From: Sparassis latifolia
Lineage: Eukaryota; Basidiomycota; Agaricomycetes; Polyporales; Sparassidaceae
Assembly: GCA_018466975.1 (NCBI GenBank)
Contig: CM031553.1
Coordinates: 434,001-498,000 of the forward strand
Length of the DNA stretch: 64,000 bases
Direction of reading: 5' to 3'
Shown here: positions 1 to 12,370 of the stretch, one piece after another
How the letters are laid out: every line of letters starts with the position of its first letter
How positions within the stretch are numbered: position 1 is the stretch's first letter
Program-made: the position numbers and the translations under genes
Notes under the pieces: model-generated
The model's database searches: none
The model's input: the letters and a program-made list of their open reading frames with translations, nothing else
What the model was told of the DNA's origin: nothing

Positions 1-619
1 CGCCCAGAGGGCAGGGCTCTCCGCCATGCCCCAAATGGATGCAGACACTGACCTGATACAGTGATGCCAGCTCAAAATACTGACCCTGCCAATGCTCTAT
101 CCAATGGAAAGGAGCACGCTGATGGCTGTTATGACAGCAGTCGGTACAGGTGAGCAGTCTGCCTATACAGTCCAGGCATCGCCACCGTCCCTCACCAACC
201 TTGCATTCTGCACAGTTTCTGGGCTCAGGCGGGGCTTCCATCTCGACAATGGCATGAAGATAGTCATCACGGTGGGGTATCCAGTCCCTCATGAAGTCAT
301 TCTGGGTCTATCGCACATGGTCAGACCATCAGATGGTCATGGCGGGAGTGCCCACCTTTGTCTTCCGAGCCGCTGGATCCAGCTGAATCAGTACACCTAT
401 GTTGCCCAGGACATCACCATCTTCCAAGTTAAACAAGGTGCCTGAAGCTGGAGCCTTCGATGGACTTTTGGAAGGTGATGGCGCGTTTGAACCCGTGGGC
501 ATGGGCAAAGGTACGTCCACATAGCGTACTCCCCTAGTGGTCTGCTTAGCTACCTTGGTCACAAACTCGACCTCGTCATCCAGGTCTACAACGAGCCTGC
601 TTTTGTTGTGTCTGCTCAT
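1..619 (-). CDS. KDZ transposase, N-terminal part (runs off left edge)
   Basis: The gene starts at the ATG whose first base is 619 and has a first exon to 356, a 48-bp intron (308-355, GT-AG) and a second exon that stays open to base 1. The second exon encodes a zinc cluster with CAEC, then CLDC, then CTDCC followed by two histidines (NSH and FHW). This matches the CxC2-type cysteine cluster at the head of KDZ transposases, which cut and paste large elements. It is followed by a LGHGGEPC stretch, as in the family. A TGA and a TAG between the exons fall inside the intron. The catalytic part lies outside the window. It is read on the same strand as the TET/JBP gene to its right. Confidence 0.8.
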
Positions 620-978
620 GGTTCAGGTCAGTGAGGAGTCATATTCCAAGCCCATCGATGAGCATTGTGTCCCTATCGCACAACACGTGCAAATCACACA
701 TGGCCTTGCTGCCCACCAGACTACTCCTCAAGGTGGTTACGAATGGCTGCAATGCCTGGGCCCTATCACCTCGTGGTCTCTTTAGGCACCATATTGGTGT
801 TATGCAGATAAGGATGCCATGTTGGCGAGAGGTCCACCAATTGTATGTCGCCCTCAGTGCTAACTTTGCCTTGACTCTAAGTAGCATAATGTTCAAAAGG
901 GAAATGTGCACTTGCACCGCGTGCTCACCAACACTGCCGCCATCTGCCCCACTAGCACTCACAACTTCTCAACTGAAT

Positions 979-1164
979 ACATTTCGCCACCACCTCTGCC
1001 AACTTCGAGGTCCGCCAACCATACACTGCCATCAGTGATAACTACACCTTGAGCTGAACACTGTCGAGATCTGAAATGCGCACTCGTACTGCACGCTCGC
1101 CAACCTTCAGCTAGGATTCGGAAATTCGTGACTCCATACATTTCGCCATCACCTCTGCCAACTT
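979..1164. repeat. Two-copy 27-bp direct repeat in spacer
   Basis: A 27-bp string beginning ACATTTCGCCAYCACC occurs at 979-1005 and again at 1138-1164 with one difference. It carries the TCGCCA motif common in this transposon. The spacer 620-1148 otherwise shows no convincing gene. Confidence 0.6.
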
Positions 1165-2604
1165 TGTCTCGCCAATAAAGCTGCCATCGACAGTCTCCAT
1201 CCCCTGCATAGTGTTCTCGTCTCCATCAGTCTTTGGCATGATGTCCCTCTAATAAGTGAGCCAGTTAGGACCTGTTCTGAGTTAGGAATGCAGACTCGGT
1301 AATGAACTGTGCACATGCCAATGTGTGAGGCGTAATATGAAGCTTGCATCCAGTGGGGCACCAGAATGCCCAGCCTGTTCTGGACACCCTCTCGCATGAA
1401 GTATGCATAGACGAGCCTTTCGCCATCTGCTTGAGTGATGCCATGACGAATTGCCTTTCCACAAAAGGCTACGACAGTTCCAGGACTATAATCGATGGCG
1501 ACACGCATGGTGGGGAACTTCAACCACGCGCAAGTGTAGTTGCCCAACGTCGCCAACAGGTCGTAGAACGTGTATCTTGTCTTGCTATCTCGGTGGAAAG
1601 GAGTTTCCCAGTTGGCGATCACCTGGAGCGCATTGAATGGCGATGACCAGTTCAGCGCCATCTCTCGCAATTCTGGGTCTTGCTGGATCAAACCCAAGCA
1701 CTGGCATCCTGCGGCATATAGCATTGGGTGAACAACGGCCAGGATGGCACCCAGCAATGCGGAGGAGTCATGAATATCATGCAGCCAACTTCTTCCGCCC
1801 TCAAGCTTCAGGCTGGCGGAGGTCTCCAGCCTCCCAGACTCTATATGCTGCAAAGCCTGTCCAGATGCAAGGCAAATGGCGTGGCGAGGAGACCCACCTC
1901 TCTTACTTGTTGGAACCAACCTGGCGAGAGACACAAGGAGCCCGCTGGGAATTGGGCACACTCCTCAGGAGGCAAGAAGTACAAGGGGTTGTGTCACCAA
2001 CTGGCGGTGGTGCTGGAAGGCTTACTGGCTGCTATTGCTGGGTGTAGGGCCCTGGTCACTTGGAGCATCTTCATCTGACAAATTTGTCAGATCACAGCGC
2101 AAGGCTGGGCAAGCCACTCACCTGGCAGTCTGGTATCAACACTCTTGGAAGTATCCAAGCCAAGATGCGTCCGTGCATGTCCACGAGGGTGGCGGGCTGG
2201 TCTATGCGTATTTCGCTCTCACCAAATGAAGGAGGCCACTTCCGTTCCAGTTCTGCCTCGAGGACTTCATTCTGCCCCGTGGGCTGAATCAAAAGGCTGT
2301 CGCAATATCTATCAATGTCCCACTGCAGCCTTATTATTACAATGGCGTGATCAGTGTGATCAGACCTGCGGCAAGACTAATGACTACCAGGATTACAGAT
2401 GGCCTTCACAAGAGCATCTGCAATGCCATTGCACTCCAATAGGAGGGCAGATGGCATGGACGGAGGCACTTCTATGGATGGCACAGAATGGGCTGCATGA
2501 GTGGCCAGATGGAGCTTTCGGCGGAACATGAGCTCCAAGACTCCTGCTATCTGATCAGTCAGTGGCATGGGTGACAGATTGCTCATCTTGATACTGTCTG
2601 CCAA
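1149..2604 (-). pseudogene. TET/JBP-family Fe(II)/2-oxoglutarate dioxygenase with one in-frame TGA
   Basis: The main exon (about 1149-1860) carries the double-stranded beta-helix core. It has FHRDSKTRYTFYDLL with the H-x-D iron ligands, then YSPGTVVAFCGKAIRHG with the third histidine, and RLVYAYFMRE with a basic residue expected to bind 2-oxoglutarate. An upstream exon encodes CLSPGWFQQ and joins in phase through a 49-bp intron. Another exon (about 2110-2322) encodes DMHGRILAWILP, also typical of fungal members. Such enzymes oxidise 5-methylcytosine in DNA. The upstream exon has a TGA at 1994-1996, read as SW*HNPLYF, where arginine would fit. The extreme N-terminus (up to about 2604) and the exact C-terminus are uncertain. 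Family assignment is confident; activity is doubtful unless the TGA is bypassed. Confidence 0.75.
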
Positions 2605-3134
2605 TCAATGGGATGATTACAGCATGCATCGGTTGAAGGAACGCACAGGTGTATGGCAGGCTCAGGTGGTTGGCTTGCAGATGCAGGGGAGAATGTAGGA
2701 GGGGCCAGAATGGCAAAGAACAGTATGCATTCATCTGCCTGCATATTGCTTGCAAGCACGTCCCTTGCACATCTCACATGTTCATCATGCCGCCGAGCCG
2801 GACTTGATGCCACCATGCCGGATCACGGGCCGGGTGGTCCGCCATGTCTGGGCCCTTCGTCATCGCCATTTAATTGGCCGAGCCTAACTCCGAGGAAGCC
2901 CTTTATCCCACAGATTGGCATGCAGATGATCGCCAGATTGCCTCTGCCCAGCATTCGCGAGATGAAGTTGACGTGGTGTGCTCTGCCATAGAAGCAGCAT
3001 TCAACATTGCCTTTAACCAGGCATGAATGCTAGTGCATACCTACTACCACCTCCCGCCACTGCGAAAAATACACATACAATGCTTCAGCAGTCACCACAC
3101 ACCATGGCGAGGAGGGTAATTGGTGTAAGCCCAA

Positions 3135-6100
3135 ATGGGCCATCAGCACGTGCATGTTGAGTTGTGGGCGGCCGACGAGGAAATGGACAGAGTGCTGCTC
3201 ATTGAACTATCGACCCCCTTCACTGCCCCAACACAAAAATCTCATCCTCGACATCGAGAAAGCATGCTGGCGAGATTTGTAATTTTGACGGAGCATCAGC
3301 CCATACTCTCTGAGAAGCTGCGGTCTTATGACACGGCAGATGCCAAGGGACGCAAGACTCTGGTTCAGAGCTTGCGCCAGAAGCTGAAGACACAGTTTGT
3401 CGACACGTCAAATTATGACGACATCATTGTGGAAACTGTGAGCAGTGTTTCATGTCTGTGAGGTCCCCACTAACTCTCACCACAGAAAATCTGAGAGTGG
3501 CTCAATAACCATGCCCGCCATGTGCAGGAGAAAGCGACGAAAAAGCGTATGCATGTTTCTGGCAAGCCCAATGCCTTCAAGGTGTGGGATGCGCTGGAGA
3601 GGGACAAGGTGACTGAGGCCGCGCGAGCACTCGCGACAGAAAAGGGTTGCAATGTCTCCAAGGTGTGGAGAGTCACACGGAGTGCCGAATGGGCAAAACT
3701 GTCCGAGGAGGAGCAGAAGGTGTATGAGGAAAAGGCGGAAAGTTGGCGCAATGACACTCTGGATGATACGACGAAAATGAAGTGCGTACCTCCTGTCACG
3801 TAGCATAAGGCAAATCCTGACCCAAGACAGGCTGAGGGAGCAGTGAATGATGCAATATCTGAAGAAGTTTGCCAAGACTATGTGGGACACCATGGGCATT
3901 TGCATGGCATTCATGCTAGCATATCCGAAGGAAGCGGGGAGTCTGAAGGTAGAGATGTGAGCGTAGACCATCCGACTGTCGCCATCTGCTAACCCCTGAG
4001 TGAAGGGTGGAGGTCAACCATGCCATCACCAATGGAACTCCATTCGGGGCCTATCCTGGGTGGCTGCATGCTTACCAGCCTCTAGCAAAGGTGTTCTCTG
4101 AGTGGGCCAAAGGCGAATACGGTAAGAAGACCTCAGTTGCATTGTCGCTGGCACACTGACCTGATTTCTTAGGTGTGACTGAGACTACGGTGACGGTGAA
4201 GAAGACACCTGCCGATTGCATGCGGGCCATGGACAAGATTCGGTTGACGGCCAATGGTTTTCCTCTGCTCCCGTCGGTGCCCGAAGGTATGGCGGAAGCG
4301 CCTCTCAAGGTGATGAAGGTACAAGTTTGAGACTTCATGAATCATCACTACGGTATGACACTCCCACTCGGTGTTGAGAGATGCTGACCAGTTTACAGCA
4401 TTGGCGAAGGGTGTTCGGAACTGCAAGTCGCCATGGACGAAGCTGAACAGCATAGACGACATCAATGAGGTTATTCCAGCAGAGATGCTACCTGAGAACT
4501 TCCAGTGGATCGATCCCTCAAAGATGACAAGTGTTCCCGTTCGTGCCCTCCTCGACCACTGGCAGGCACGCCAAGAGAAACATGGACCTGAGCAGACCAT
4601 GCGATTCACCCAGTACTTCGACAAGGATGGCGAAGCTGCTCCCGCCAAGTATGATCCTCTTCCACCACTTGACGGATCAGCACAGGCATTAGAAGAAGGA
4701 TCTGAACATGAGGTCCAAGAAGCACTCACACCTAAGAAGGCGGGGAAGGCGAAGAAGAAGGGTAAACCTGTGCGCAAGGTCACGGGAAAGGCGGCATCGA
4801 AGGCGACAAAGGGCAAAGCGGCCCCTGGTGGAGCCAAAGGCGGTGGGCGTAAACGCAAGACGAAAGATGCATACGACTCAGAAGACGATGCCAGAAGCAG
4901 CCAAGACTCTGATTGGAGTTCACCAGATATACCCAGCATGGCTTCCGAAGAAGATACGGCCAGCGATGAAGATTCAGGGGATGGCGAGAGCATGATTGCG
5001 AATAAAGCGAAGGGCAAGGTGGTCGCCACCACCAATGGACGTAAGGCTAACAATGGCAGTGCACCTCAAGCGAGTGGTAGCGGTGGTGCCAAGATGAAGG
5101 AAAAGCGAGGTCTCCAAGACCTTCCTCTGGACGCACTGCACAGATTTGACACAGAGGAGACTGATGAAGCATCCAGTGAACTGGAGCCCAGTACAAAGGA
5201 GCTGAGGCTTGAGCTTCAAGGCTGAGCCCCATGTCTCACTGGCGGGAGTACTGTGGGGAGTACTGTGCCCCACCTCGTCAAAAGGAGAGACGTGTTTCTC
5301 GCCACCCTTTCCATCGAACCGCGATACCAGGATATGCTGAAGGAAGTCAAGATTGCGACTGTGGTGAGCTCCTTTCATGGGGATTCATAGCCACTATTGA
5401 TCATCCGTCATATAGCCCCAGGTGTATCGTTTCGCCAGGTATGATCTGATTCCCTGGAGCGAATGGTCATATGGCCAGCGCTACCTCCCGCCGTCATTTC
5501 ATGTGGTGGACAACTTTGACATTGTCGAGAACTGGTTGGGCGACAAACCATGGCTGACAAAATATCAGTTCTTACATCCACAGGGCGTACAACAATCTGC
5601 ACTCGTGATTGGTATGGCACTGAGGGACCTCACACGATCTCAGTTCATTGAGGAGGGCGAACTGACCAACCTTCCCGACTATGTGGTGAACTCGGCGATC
5701 TCATTTGATGCAGTAGAGCAGCTGCTTCACTGTTGCGAGATCATTACCTTGGACATGGTGGAAGGGAACGTCACCCATGCCATGGTGAAGCCAGTGAGCA
5801 AGCCTGCCATACGCGGTGCCCCACAAGGTGGCGATGGCCTTGGGGGCCAGGAGGAGCAGGAAGGTGATGCCTCTGCAAGAACTCACGATGGCGCTGCTAC
5901 TGCTGCCAAAGTTCACAAGGCTCACCAGCCTGCCCCCATGGCTGACAAACCAATCATTCCAAGTGGAGGAGACAAAGGGCCGAGCCAGGAGACCAGTGGT
6001 GGGGCCTCTGACGATGGCGAAGAGGACGATGCACACTTGTCCGTACCTAGCAGTGGTGCTGAATGACTGCCACCACCTCCGTTTATACCTAAGACGAGGA

Positions 6101-6630
6101 AGGCCACAGCCACGGAAGACTGTCCATCAGGTCAAGCCAAAGCGCTCCAGGGAAGGTCAATCACCGATGCCCTTTAGAGTAATATCCCTGGCAGGATCAC
6201 TCGCAGTCAGTGTCAAGCGATGGATGAGTCGCCCGCCAAGAATACCCGCAGTCAGCATCCACTAGGAGCTGTTAAAGATTTGAAGAAGCTTCCTGATCCA
6301 AAGCGGAAATGTCAACCAGCACGTCCCGAGCCCGATGGTGAAGACAGCTCTGGCGAAGACAATCCGCCACCTCGGAAGCGTGGACGTGGTACTCGGGATG
6401 AGTTGGTAGTGGCCTCACCGAGGAAGAAGAATGCGAGGGCCGAGGACTCGGATGATGGTGATAAGCCTCCCGCAAAGCGAAGATGAGCTCTGCCTCAGAC
6501 CCCGGAGGTCAAGGACAAGGGAGAAACCAAGCTGAAGCCAGTCCGTCTGGGGACAGCAGCCACAAAAGTGACAGAGAGTGGCCAAGTTGGTGCAGGTCGC
6601 AAGACCCGCAGTGGTGGCACCAGACCTTGA
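3135..6630 (+). pseudogene. KDZ-cargo protein with HMG-box-like domain, interrupted only by TGA codons
   Basis: Eight exons join in phase through short introns (3438-3485, 3782-3830, 3957-4005, 4122-4172, 4353-4398, 5364-5421, 6156-6206). The N-terminal third has an HMG-box-like stretch ending WAKLSEEEQKVYEEKAESW (about 3530-3760), then YLKKFAKTMWDTMG, TANGFPLLP and DFMNHHY blocks. The middle is a lysine/serine-rich acidic linker. A folded C-terminal part (5422-5800) begins RFARYDLIPWSEWSYG. I recognise it as a recurrent uncharacterised agaricomycete family, function unknown; nuclear or DNA-linked by composition. In-frame TGA codons lie at 3844, 4328, 5223, 6064 and 6484, and one at 3492 that an alternative acceptor at 3497 could skip. 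A TAG at 6175 is intronic. Intact CGA codons remain at 3624 and 5106. Confidence 0.6.
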
Positions 6631-6846
6631 CAATATAACTCCAGTTCAAAGTAGACTCGTAGGCTTCCACATTGTTTAATGTGACCCATAGATCTACATA
6701 GGTAAAGCCATGGAGATGGTGGCAATGGCGAGGGGAGTTGGCAAGAACTTCAGCAGGCATTCAGTTGACTTGGAGTGGCAGTGGTGAATCGAGTGCATGG
6801 AGATTCCATGCTAGGTTAAAAAGCATGTATATCAATACTCTAATGA
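6631..6846. other. Convergent spacer between two cargo genes
   Basis: The 3' ends of the HMG-like gene and the coiled-coil gene face each other here. I see no gene or strong element. Confidence 0.4.
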
Positions 6847-9800
6847 CTACACATTGTGGCTATCTGGGCGAAAGGCAGTGAAGACCATGGCGGAGTCGAC
6901 CTTCTCTCGGAATGCGTCCAAAGACTTCACCACCAGCGAGGTTTCCTCTCTCGCCATCGCCACCTCCTTCCCCACCTTCTTCACTTCATCCAAAGCGGAC
7001 GTCGCCACCGCCATCGAATCCTCTTTGGCGAGTGCCAATTCCATCTCCAGCTTGCTCGCTTGAGCGATCGCCTCTGTCGCCGAAGACCTGAGCTCCTTTT
7101 CCATGCTGTCTGACCATGCTGCCTGGAGCTCCATCGAATGACGGAGGTTGGCCAATTCACCCTGCAGCTTGTCGATGTCCGCTTGGCTCACTGTCTGGTT
7201 CGTGCCTTGCTCCAACCTGTTGACCTTCTCCTTGAGCTCTGGCAGGCAATGTCGCTTGGTGACCAGGTCCGCCACCGCCAACTTCACGCTCTCCTGAAGC
7301 TCGATGGTGACCGACCTGCGAAACTCCTCCATGGCCAACTTGACCTCTTCGCGAATGCTCCAGGCATTTTCTTGAAATGCGGATGGCGGGTTGATTCGCT
7401 GGAGCACTGCTGTGATCTCTGCCTTGACGGTGTTGAGGTCCACCATCCTCTCCTGGAATTGGACTTCCATCTCATCCTTGTGCGCCAGGAACTCCTGTCG
7501 CAACTCGGCACAATTCGCGCAGTCATCGTTGGATGACTGCGAGGTTTCTTCACCACTGGCGGTGTCGCCTTCATTCACCAGAGCAGAACTTCCTGTCGAC
7601 ACTCACTGGACGTCGCGCAAATGGGGTGCTGTATCCCTGGTCAGTGCTGCATGGATTCGAAGCTGTGGCGGGTGCACTTACCCTTGCTGGTCGGAGGCAC
7701 TGCTCTGAGGCAGTTTGCCTTCGCATTCCTTTTCGCCTCTGCCTCCTTCTTCACTGCCTTGCGGTCCAGTGGGGCACCCCTCTTAGCTGGCCTTTGCCCT
7801 TCATCGAGATGTCCTGCCTTCACCAATGTGGAGGACTTCGCTCCCTTCGACACCTTGGATATCTCCAGGGAGGGCGTCACCTCCTGTGCCACCTCGGCAG
7901 CTCCTGCGCTCGTCTCGTGGGGCATCAGCAGCGAACGCCGCCGATTGTCATGTGGCTGCTCCAAGGACACGCACTGTTTCATGGTTACATCGACTCCAGC
8001 TGCGACAAGATGTCCTGCTTACCTCATCCTCCGCCACCTCTGCCTGATACTCTGGCGCATCCTCTGGTTCGTCGGCGACTGGTGTCAGCATGCGCTTGCT
8101 GCTGCTAGCTTGTGGCGGAGCAGCTGGCCCTGTTTGGAAGGCATAGCCTGCACCACCTCCATTGCCAGGCTGGTGGCTTCCTCCATACGCTCGCCTTCCA
8201 CCAGAGGCGCCTTGGCTGCTGCCTTCCAAGCATTCACCTTGGCCTTCCTGGTGATCATGGGCACCATTGCGCCCGAGCGACCTCCCATCGCCACCCTTGT
8301 CGTCTGCCCGCCCTCCTTCGCAACAGACTTGGCAGGCAGGACCTCATCCACCTCACGTACTGAGGTCCTGGTGACCTCGCCACCATCTTGCGCACCTGAG
8401 TTTTGGCTCCTCACCGGCTTTGGCTTGGGTCCTGACTTCTTACCTTCACCAGGTTTGGCGACCGCACCAGACTTGGCAGGCGCGCCAGACTTGGAGACCT
8501 CACCAAAGTTGGCGACCTCGCCAGAGTTTGACAGAGCCACAGCTCCAGTGGCGGTGGTGGACTTGGTGGCGCGCTTGGACTTCGACGATTTCTCCACCGA
8601 GGCCTCGCCTTCAGCGTTGGCTTCATCGGGCATGACAGTCGCCTGCTTCATCGCCTCGACCTCCTCACCACCCTTGACCTTGGAGTTGGATGCCGCAGCA
8701 TTGCGCGTCTTGGTCTTCTTCGGCGGCTTGCACTTCGATGCTCCCATGACCATGGGTTCTGCACCATTGGGCTCATCGGAGTCGACCTTGACATCGTATG
8801 GAGGTGGCGATGTGGGCAGTGGCTTGCCCTCTACCACCAGCACTGTGCACATCTCTTGGAACTCACGCTGTGCGGTGTGTGAGTTTCCTCGCAGGGACAC
8901 GCCATCCGTGTTCCTCAGCGCGATGCTGCAACTGATGCCTCATGCTGCACATTCGAGGCAGCGACCGAAGTTGGCGGTGTTGAGCTTGCATGGCCACTCT
9001 TTCTCCTGGCAGCCAATGCAAGGGACGAGCTGCAGGAACATTAGCACAGGTCAATGTCTCACAAGATCGTTACTCACTGAATCTGTTGCATGTGCCCACA
9101 TGAAGTCAGACACGCGGGTGGACATCTTTTTCCACATGTCCTTCTGCGACACCGTCACCTTCACCTTCGCCTTCACCATCGCCTTCCCCTTCGCTGTCGC
9201 CTTTGCCTTTGCCTTCACCTTCCCCTTCCATGCAACATGAGGCGTCACCGTCATCCTCATTGTCTGTTTGACAGGTTTGGCAGGGGTGCTTGTCTTCGCA
9301 ACACCGTCGTTAGAGTCCCCTGCGGTCTTGGTGGGTAGATTGGAAGGCGGTGCCGGAGTCTCATCTTCGCTTTCGATGAACTCCTTGCTCTTGTATTCCT
9401 TCGTCGCATGCTTCTTCTTTGGCAGCTTGACAGTCAGTACTTCCTCTTCATCGCTTGACTCCTTCGCCTTCCTCTTCCCGCTCTTCTTCGTGCTCACCTT
9501 CGAGCCCTCCACCTCGGTCTGCGCCATCCTCTTCTGCACACGCTGCACTCGGCTAAAGGTGGTCGGGGCCTCGCCTTTCTCCTTTGCGACCTCGATCGGC
9601 TTCATCCGCTTCGCCTTCGGAGCTGTCTCCTCCTTCTCACTCTCCTCACTCGACTCTGTGATGACCGCCTTGCGCTTTCGGAGTGATGGGGCAGCTGGCG
9701 AGATCGATATTCATCTGGCAGTTGGCGGAGGGGGCGACGCCACATCGACCTTGATGGATTCGGGCTGGCCTGCACCCAGCACGTCTTCCGCCATCTCATC

Positions 9801-10602
9801 ATCATCATCTTTGTCGGCATCGTCGTCGTCCTCGCCCTCCTGCTCCTCTCCCTCTCCCTCTCCCTCTCCCTCTCCCCCATCCTCTTCCTCGCTCATCGCA
9901 TGCACTGCCTTCCCCTGCGCCTTCTCCTTGCTCTTGCCCTTTCCCTTGTCCTCCCCCGCCTCCACGTGGATGATACGCTCACCCACCATGCCTGTCCCGA
10001 CATCGTTGTCAGCTCTCTCCTTGCCTTTCCCCTTGGTGATGAGGTCCCTGGTAGCCAGGTCCTCCTCGCCACATCCCTGGGTGTCGTCATCAGCTGGCAC
10101 ATTGCCCCAGCCCTCCGCTGGCGTACTCTTCACCGGTGGCAGCTTGCAATATGGATCTGGTGCAGTCAGTGTGTCGCTCGACACCTCACAATGCTTGTGA
10201 CTCACCTTCAGTCCACCACTGCCTTCCCAGGTCCTCACACTCCCCATACTCGCGCACAGCCAGAGGGTACCTCTTGTATATCCTCTCGTCATCGTTCGAT
10301 ATGTGGTCCAGCCGTGCCAGGGCCTTCTGCTGGTATGCCCGGGTGAATTCCAGCAACGTGCTGATGACGATCCCAGGCATCCTCAACGACTTCAAGGGCT
10401 GCGGGAAACTCTTTTCAAGCTGACTCTGTGTGGCATATTCGGTAAGTGCATGCCAGACCTTCGACTGATGACTTACCACTTCGAGGTAAATCCTCGTCTC
10501 CCAGTCCGGATAGCAAGGGTCGTCCTGGTGAGGCACCACTGCAACAATGGCCGTCAGTCGCGCAGCCTGCAGAACATAGTTGGGGTCGATATCCAGAGGC
10601 AT
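6847..10602 (-). pseudogene. KDZ-cargo protein with zinc cluster and coiled coil, two in-frame TGA codons
   Basis: The ATG at 10602 opens MPLDIDPNYVLQAARLTA, and exons join in phase by GT-AG introns down to a TAG at 6847-6849. Order of parts: an N-terminal globular piece, a very acidic Glu/Gly/Asp tract near 9.80-9.90 kb built on a ctctcc-type hexamer repeat, basic linkers rich in Lys, a CIGCQEKEWPC cluster followed by CLECAA (about 8940-9000), a long low-complexity Pro/Lys linker, and a coiled coil (about 6900-7500) with heptad-like Leu/Glu spacing. TGA codons interrupt the frame at 9711-9713 (TAR*ISISPAAP) and 8940-8942. At the second site arginine would complete a CxxCxxRGxxCS zinc motif. 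The function is unknown; the zinc cluster suggests nucleic-acid binding. Confidence 0.55.
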
Positions 10603-10812
10603 GGTGAGCTTGGCAGAAGAAAGCGTGAGGGTGTTTCAAAAGCAGAGGTTGCAGTACAGCGGAGGCGGAGCAGACGACGCTATGAGCTGGCAGACGTGAT
10701 CTGCACCAAGTTCAACTTCACACGCCACGCGACCACGTGCTTTGCACGTGATCACTGGACTTGCACGATTTCTCAAGTCTTTCAAGGTCAGTGTGACCTG
10801 CCGCAAGTTCTC
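10603..10812. promoter_or_regulatory. Divergent promoter spacer between two cargo genes
   Basis: Only 210 bp separate the two outward-facing start codons at 10602 and 10813, so the pair probably shares a bidirectional promoter. No clear TATA box was identified. The stretch has CACGTG near 10734 and GCACGTGATC near 10746. This is inference from spacing. Confidence 0.35.
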
Positions 10813-12370
10813 ATGGCTCCCAACAGTAAGTTCTATTGCTCTCCTTGTGGAATATGACTCCTTTGTGATGTTATCTGACCTTTCTATGTCATATCAATCC
10901 TCTTTCTACAACTGATCTCCCGCGATCCAGGACTGATCGAAGACTTGTCTGCTCGCCACAATCTACCTGCCATGGCCAGTGACGCGGAACCTCCTGACAC
11001 GCTGGACATTATGATGGGCGAGTTGGATGAGGAGGATAGTATCACTGAGCCCCATCGTCCACTCATTTCAGATCTCCTTGACTCTCCTGGATCTGCCCAG
11101 ATCTCCTTGCCTCTCCACTCTGCTTCTCAGACACCCATCGCGCCCCACTGCACTACCCCATCCCTGGCGGCTCCATTTGCGCCATCCAACTTGCCACATG
11201 AGCATCTCCACCGCCACGCCTCGCCAAAGGTACAGGCGTCATCTGGATCTGTGGCGCCTGTGGAGGGAAGTCGCGCACTTATTCCTGACCCTCTGGCGCC
11301 AGCTTGGGATGAAAGTCGTGGCAGTTCGCCAATCCATAGGTGTGCACTCATCTCAGATTCCACCCCCACTGCACCCGGTGGAATGTTCGACTTCGACACT
11401 CCTGGCATCTCGCCAATCCCTTGACGTGCACTGTTGGAAGCTACTCCCCTTCCTCCACCAGCTCACACTTTCGACTTTCGCACTCCTGACACCTCCCAAC
11501 TCCCTCGACGATCGCTCATCGCTGAGCCCCTTGACGCTACGCCACGTACATCCATCCACTTCGATAGTCAAGCAAGTACGCCGATGGCGAGGGGAATGCT
11601 GGTGAACGAGACACTTGATGCGGAACCAGTGCCGAAACTGCTGGACTTTGACAATAGTCCTCCCACCACGCCAGGACGATGGCGAGCTCTGGTGATAGAC
11701 AGCCCTGGCGCGACGCCTGTGTGTAGCCAGGTCCGGTGGCTAAATAGTCCCAGCGCTTCGCCTCCAAAGAGGTGGCCTTTGTTGGATGATGTTTTAAGTC
11801 CACCGCCTCCGCCATCGGCGCCCTCTCACTCGCCAGCTCGCACTTTCGATGACAGCAATTTCTGCCATGATGCACCTGTCATTTACTATATGAAAGGCAG
11901 CATCGAGCCAGTCACTGTTACTTCCAGGATGCCAAGTCTGGCAGCACTTCCAGATGAGCTGCCGATCCATCGTCCCACCCATTGGGAACAGGTTCCAGGC
12001 TTATTCCCAGATACCACACAGCTGCTGCCAATGGCAGTCCCTGGAGAGATGAATGCCGCTTCTGGCTCACAAGTGGCCCACCTTGGTAGATCATTTGTGC
12101 AGATCGCAGCAGAGGCAGACAGTTCCAGTGAGTACATCCCTGGCAACCTTCAGTCTGATGTTGACCTTATTCATAGTGGATGATGATGAAGGTGATAGCT
12201 TTGCAGTTAGTCGTCGTCGCACCATGTTGCAAAAGCGCATTGTACGTCTTCAGCGTGAGCTCAACCTCACTGAGGATATGCACATTGTGAACCTCAATGC
12301 CAGCTCAACCGTGTTCCAAATGGGGTACATTCTGAGGGACATTCGTGGCGAGGCGTATCGCAGCAACTGA
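10813..12370 (+). pseudogene. Degenerate-repeat cargo protein with one in-frame TGA
   Basis: Exon 1 is only 13 nt (ATG at 10813), followed by a 105-bp intron (10826-10930), a long exon and a final 49-bp intron (12128-12176). The main exon encodes about eight diverged repeats of 25-30 residues, each with a core like RALIxDPLDATP followed by FDxxxxSTP, rich in Pro and Ser. The C-terminus is a compact Arg/Leu segment, KRIVRLQRELNL. A TGA at 11422-11424 falls exactly where a neighbouring repeat has Arg: SPIP*RALLEATP against SQLPRRSLIAEPL. I do not recognise the family. It is probably disordered, with phosphorylatable SP/TP sites. Divergent from the zinc-cluster gene. Confidence 0.55.

Noticed and set aside
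308..355. TGA and TAG between the two exons of the KDZ transposase
   Set aside because: Both lie in a 48-bp GT-AG intron whose removal joins the frame directly into TQNDFMRDW.
4169..5053. Minus-strand open frame of 294 codons
   Set aside because: Antisense shadow of the HMG-like cargo gene, whose exons splice in phase on the plus strand.
6175..6177. In-frame TAG in the HMG-like cargo gene
   Set aside because: It falls inside a phase-correct 51-bp GT-AG intron (6156-6206), so it is not an exception to the TGA-only pattern.
7621..9240. Long plus-strand open frame of 539 codons
   Set aside because: It is antisense to the zinc-cluster cargo gene. Its Ala/Ser/Phe-rich composition mirrors Lys/Glu-rich coding on the other strand, and the minus-strand exons have phase-consistent introns and motifs.
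1994..11424. Nuclear reassignment of TGA or selenocysteine
   Set aside because: Host genes in the window end with TGA (amylase, JmjC protein, P450), and fungi of this group are not known to make selenoproteins. Arg fits the sites better than Cys or Trp.
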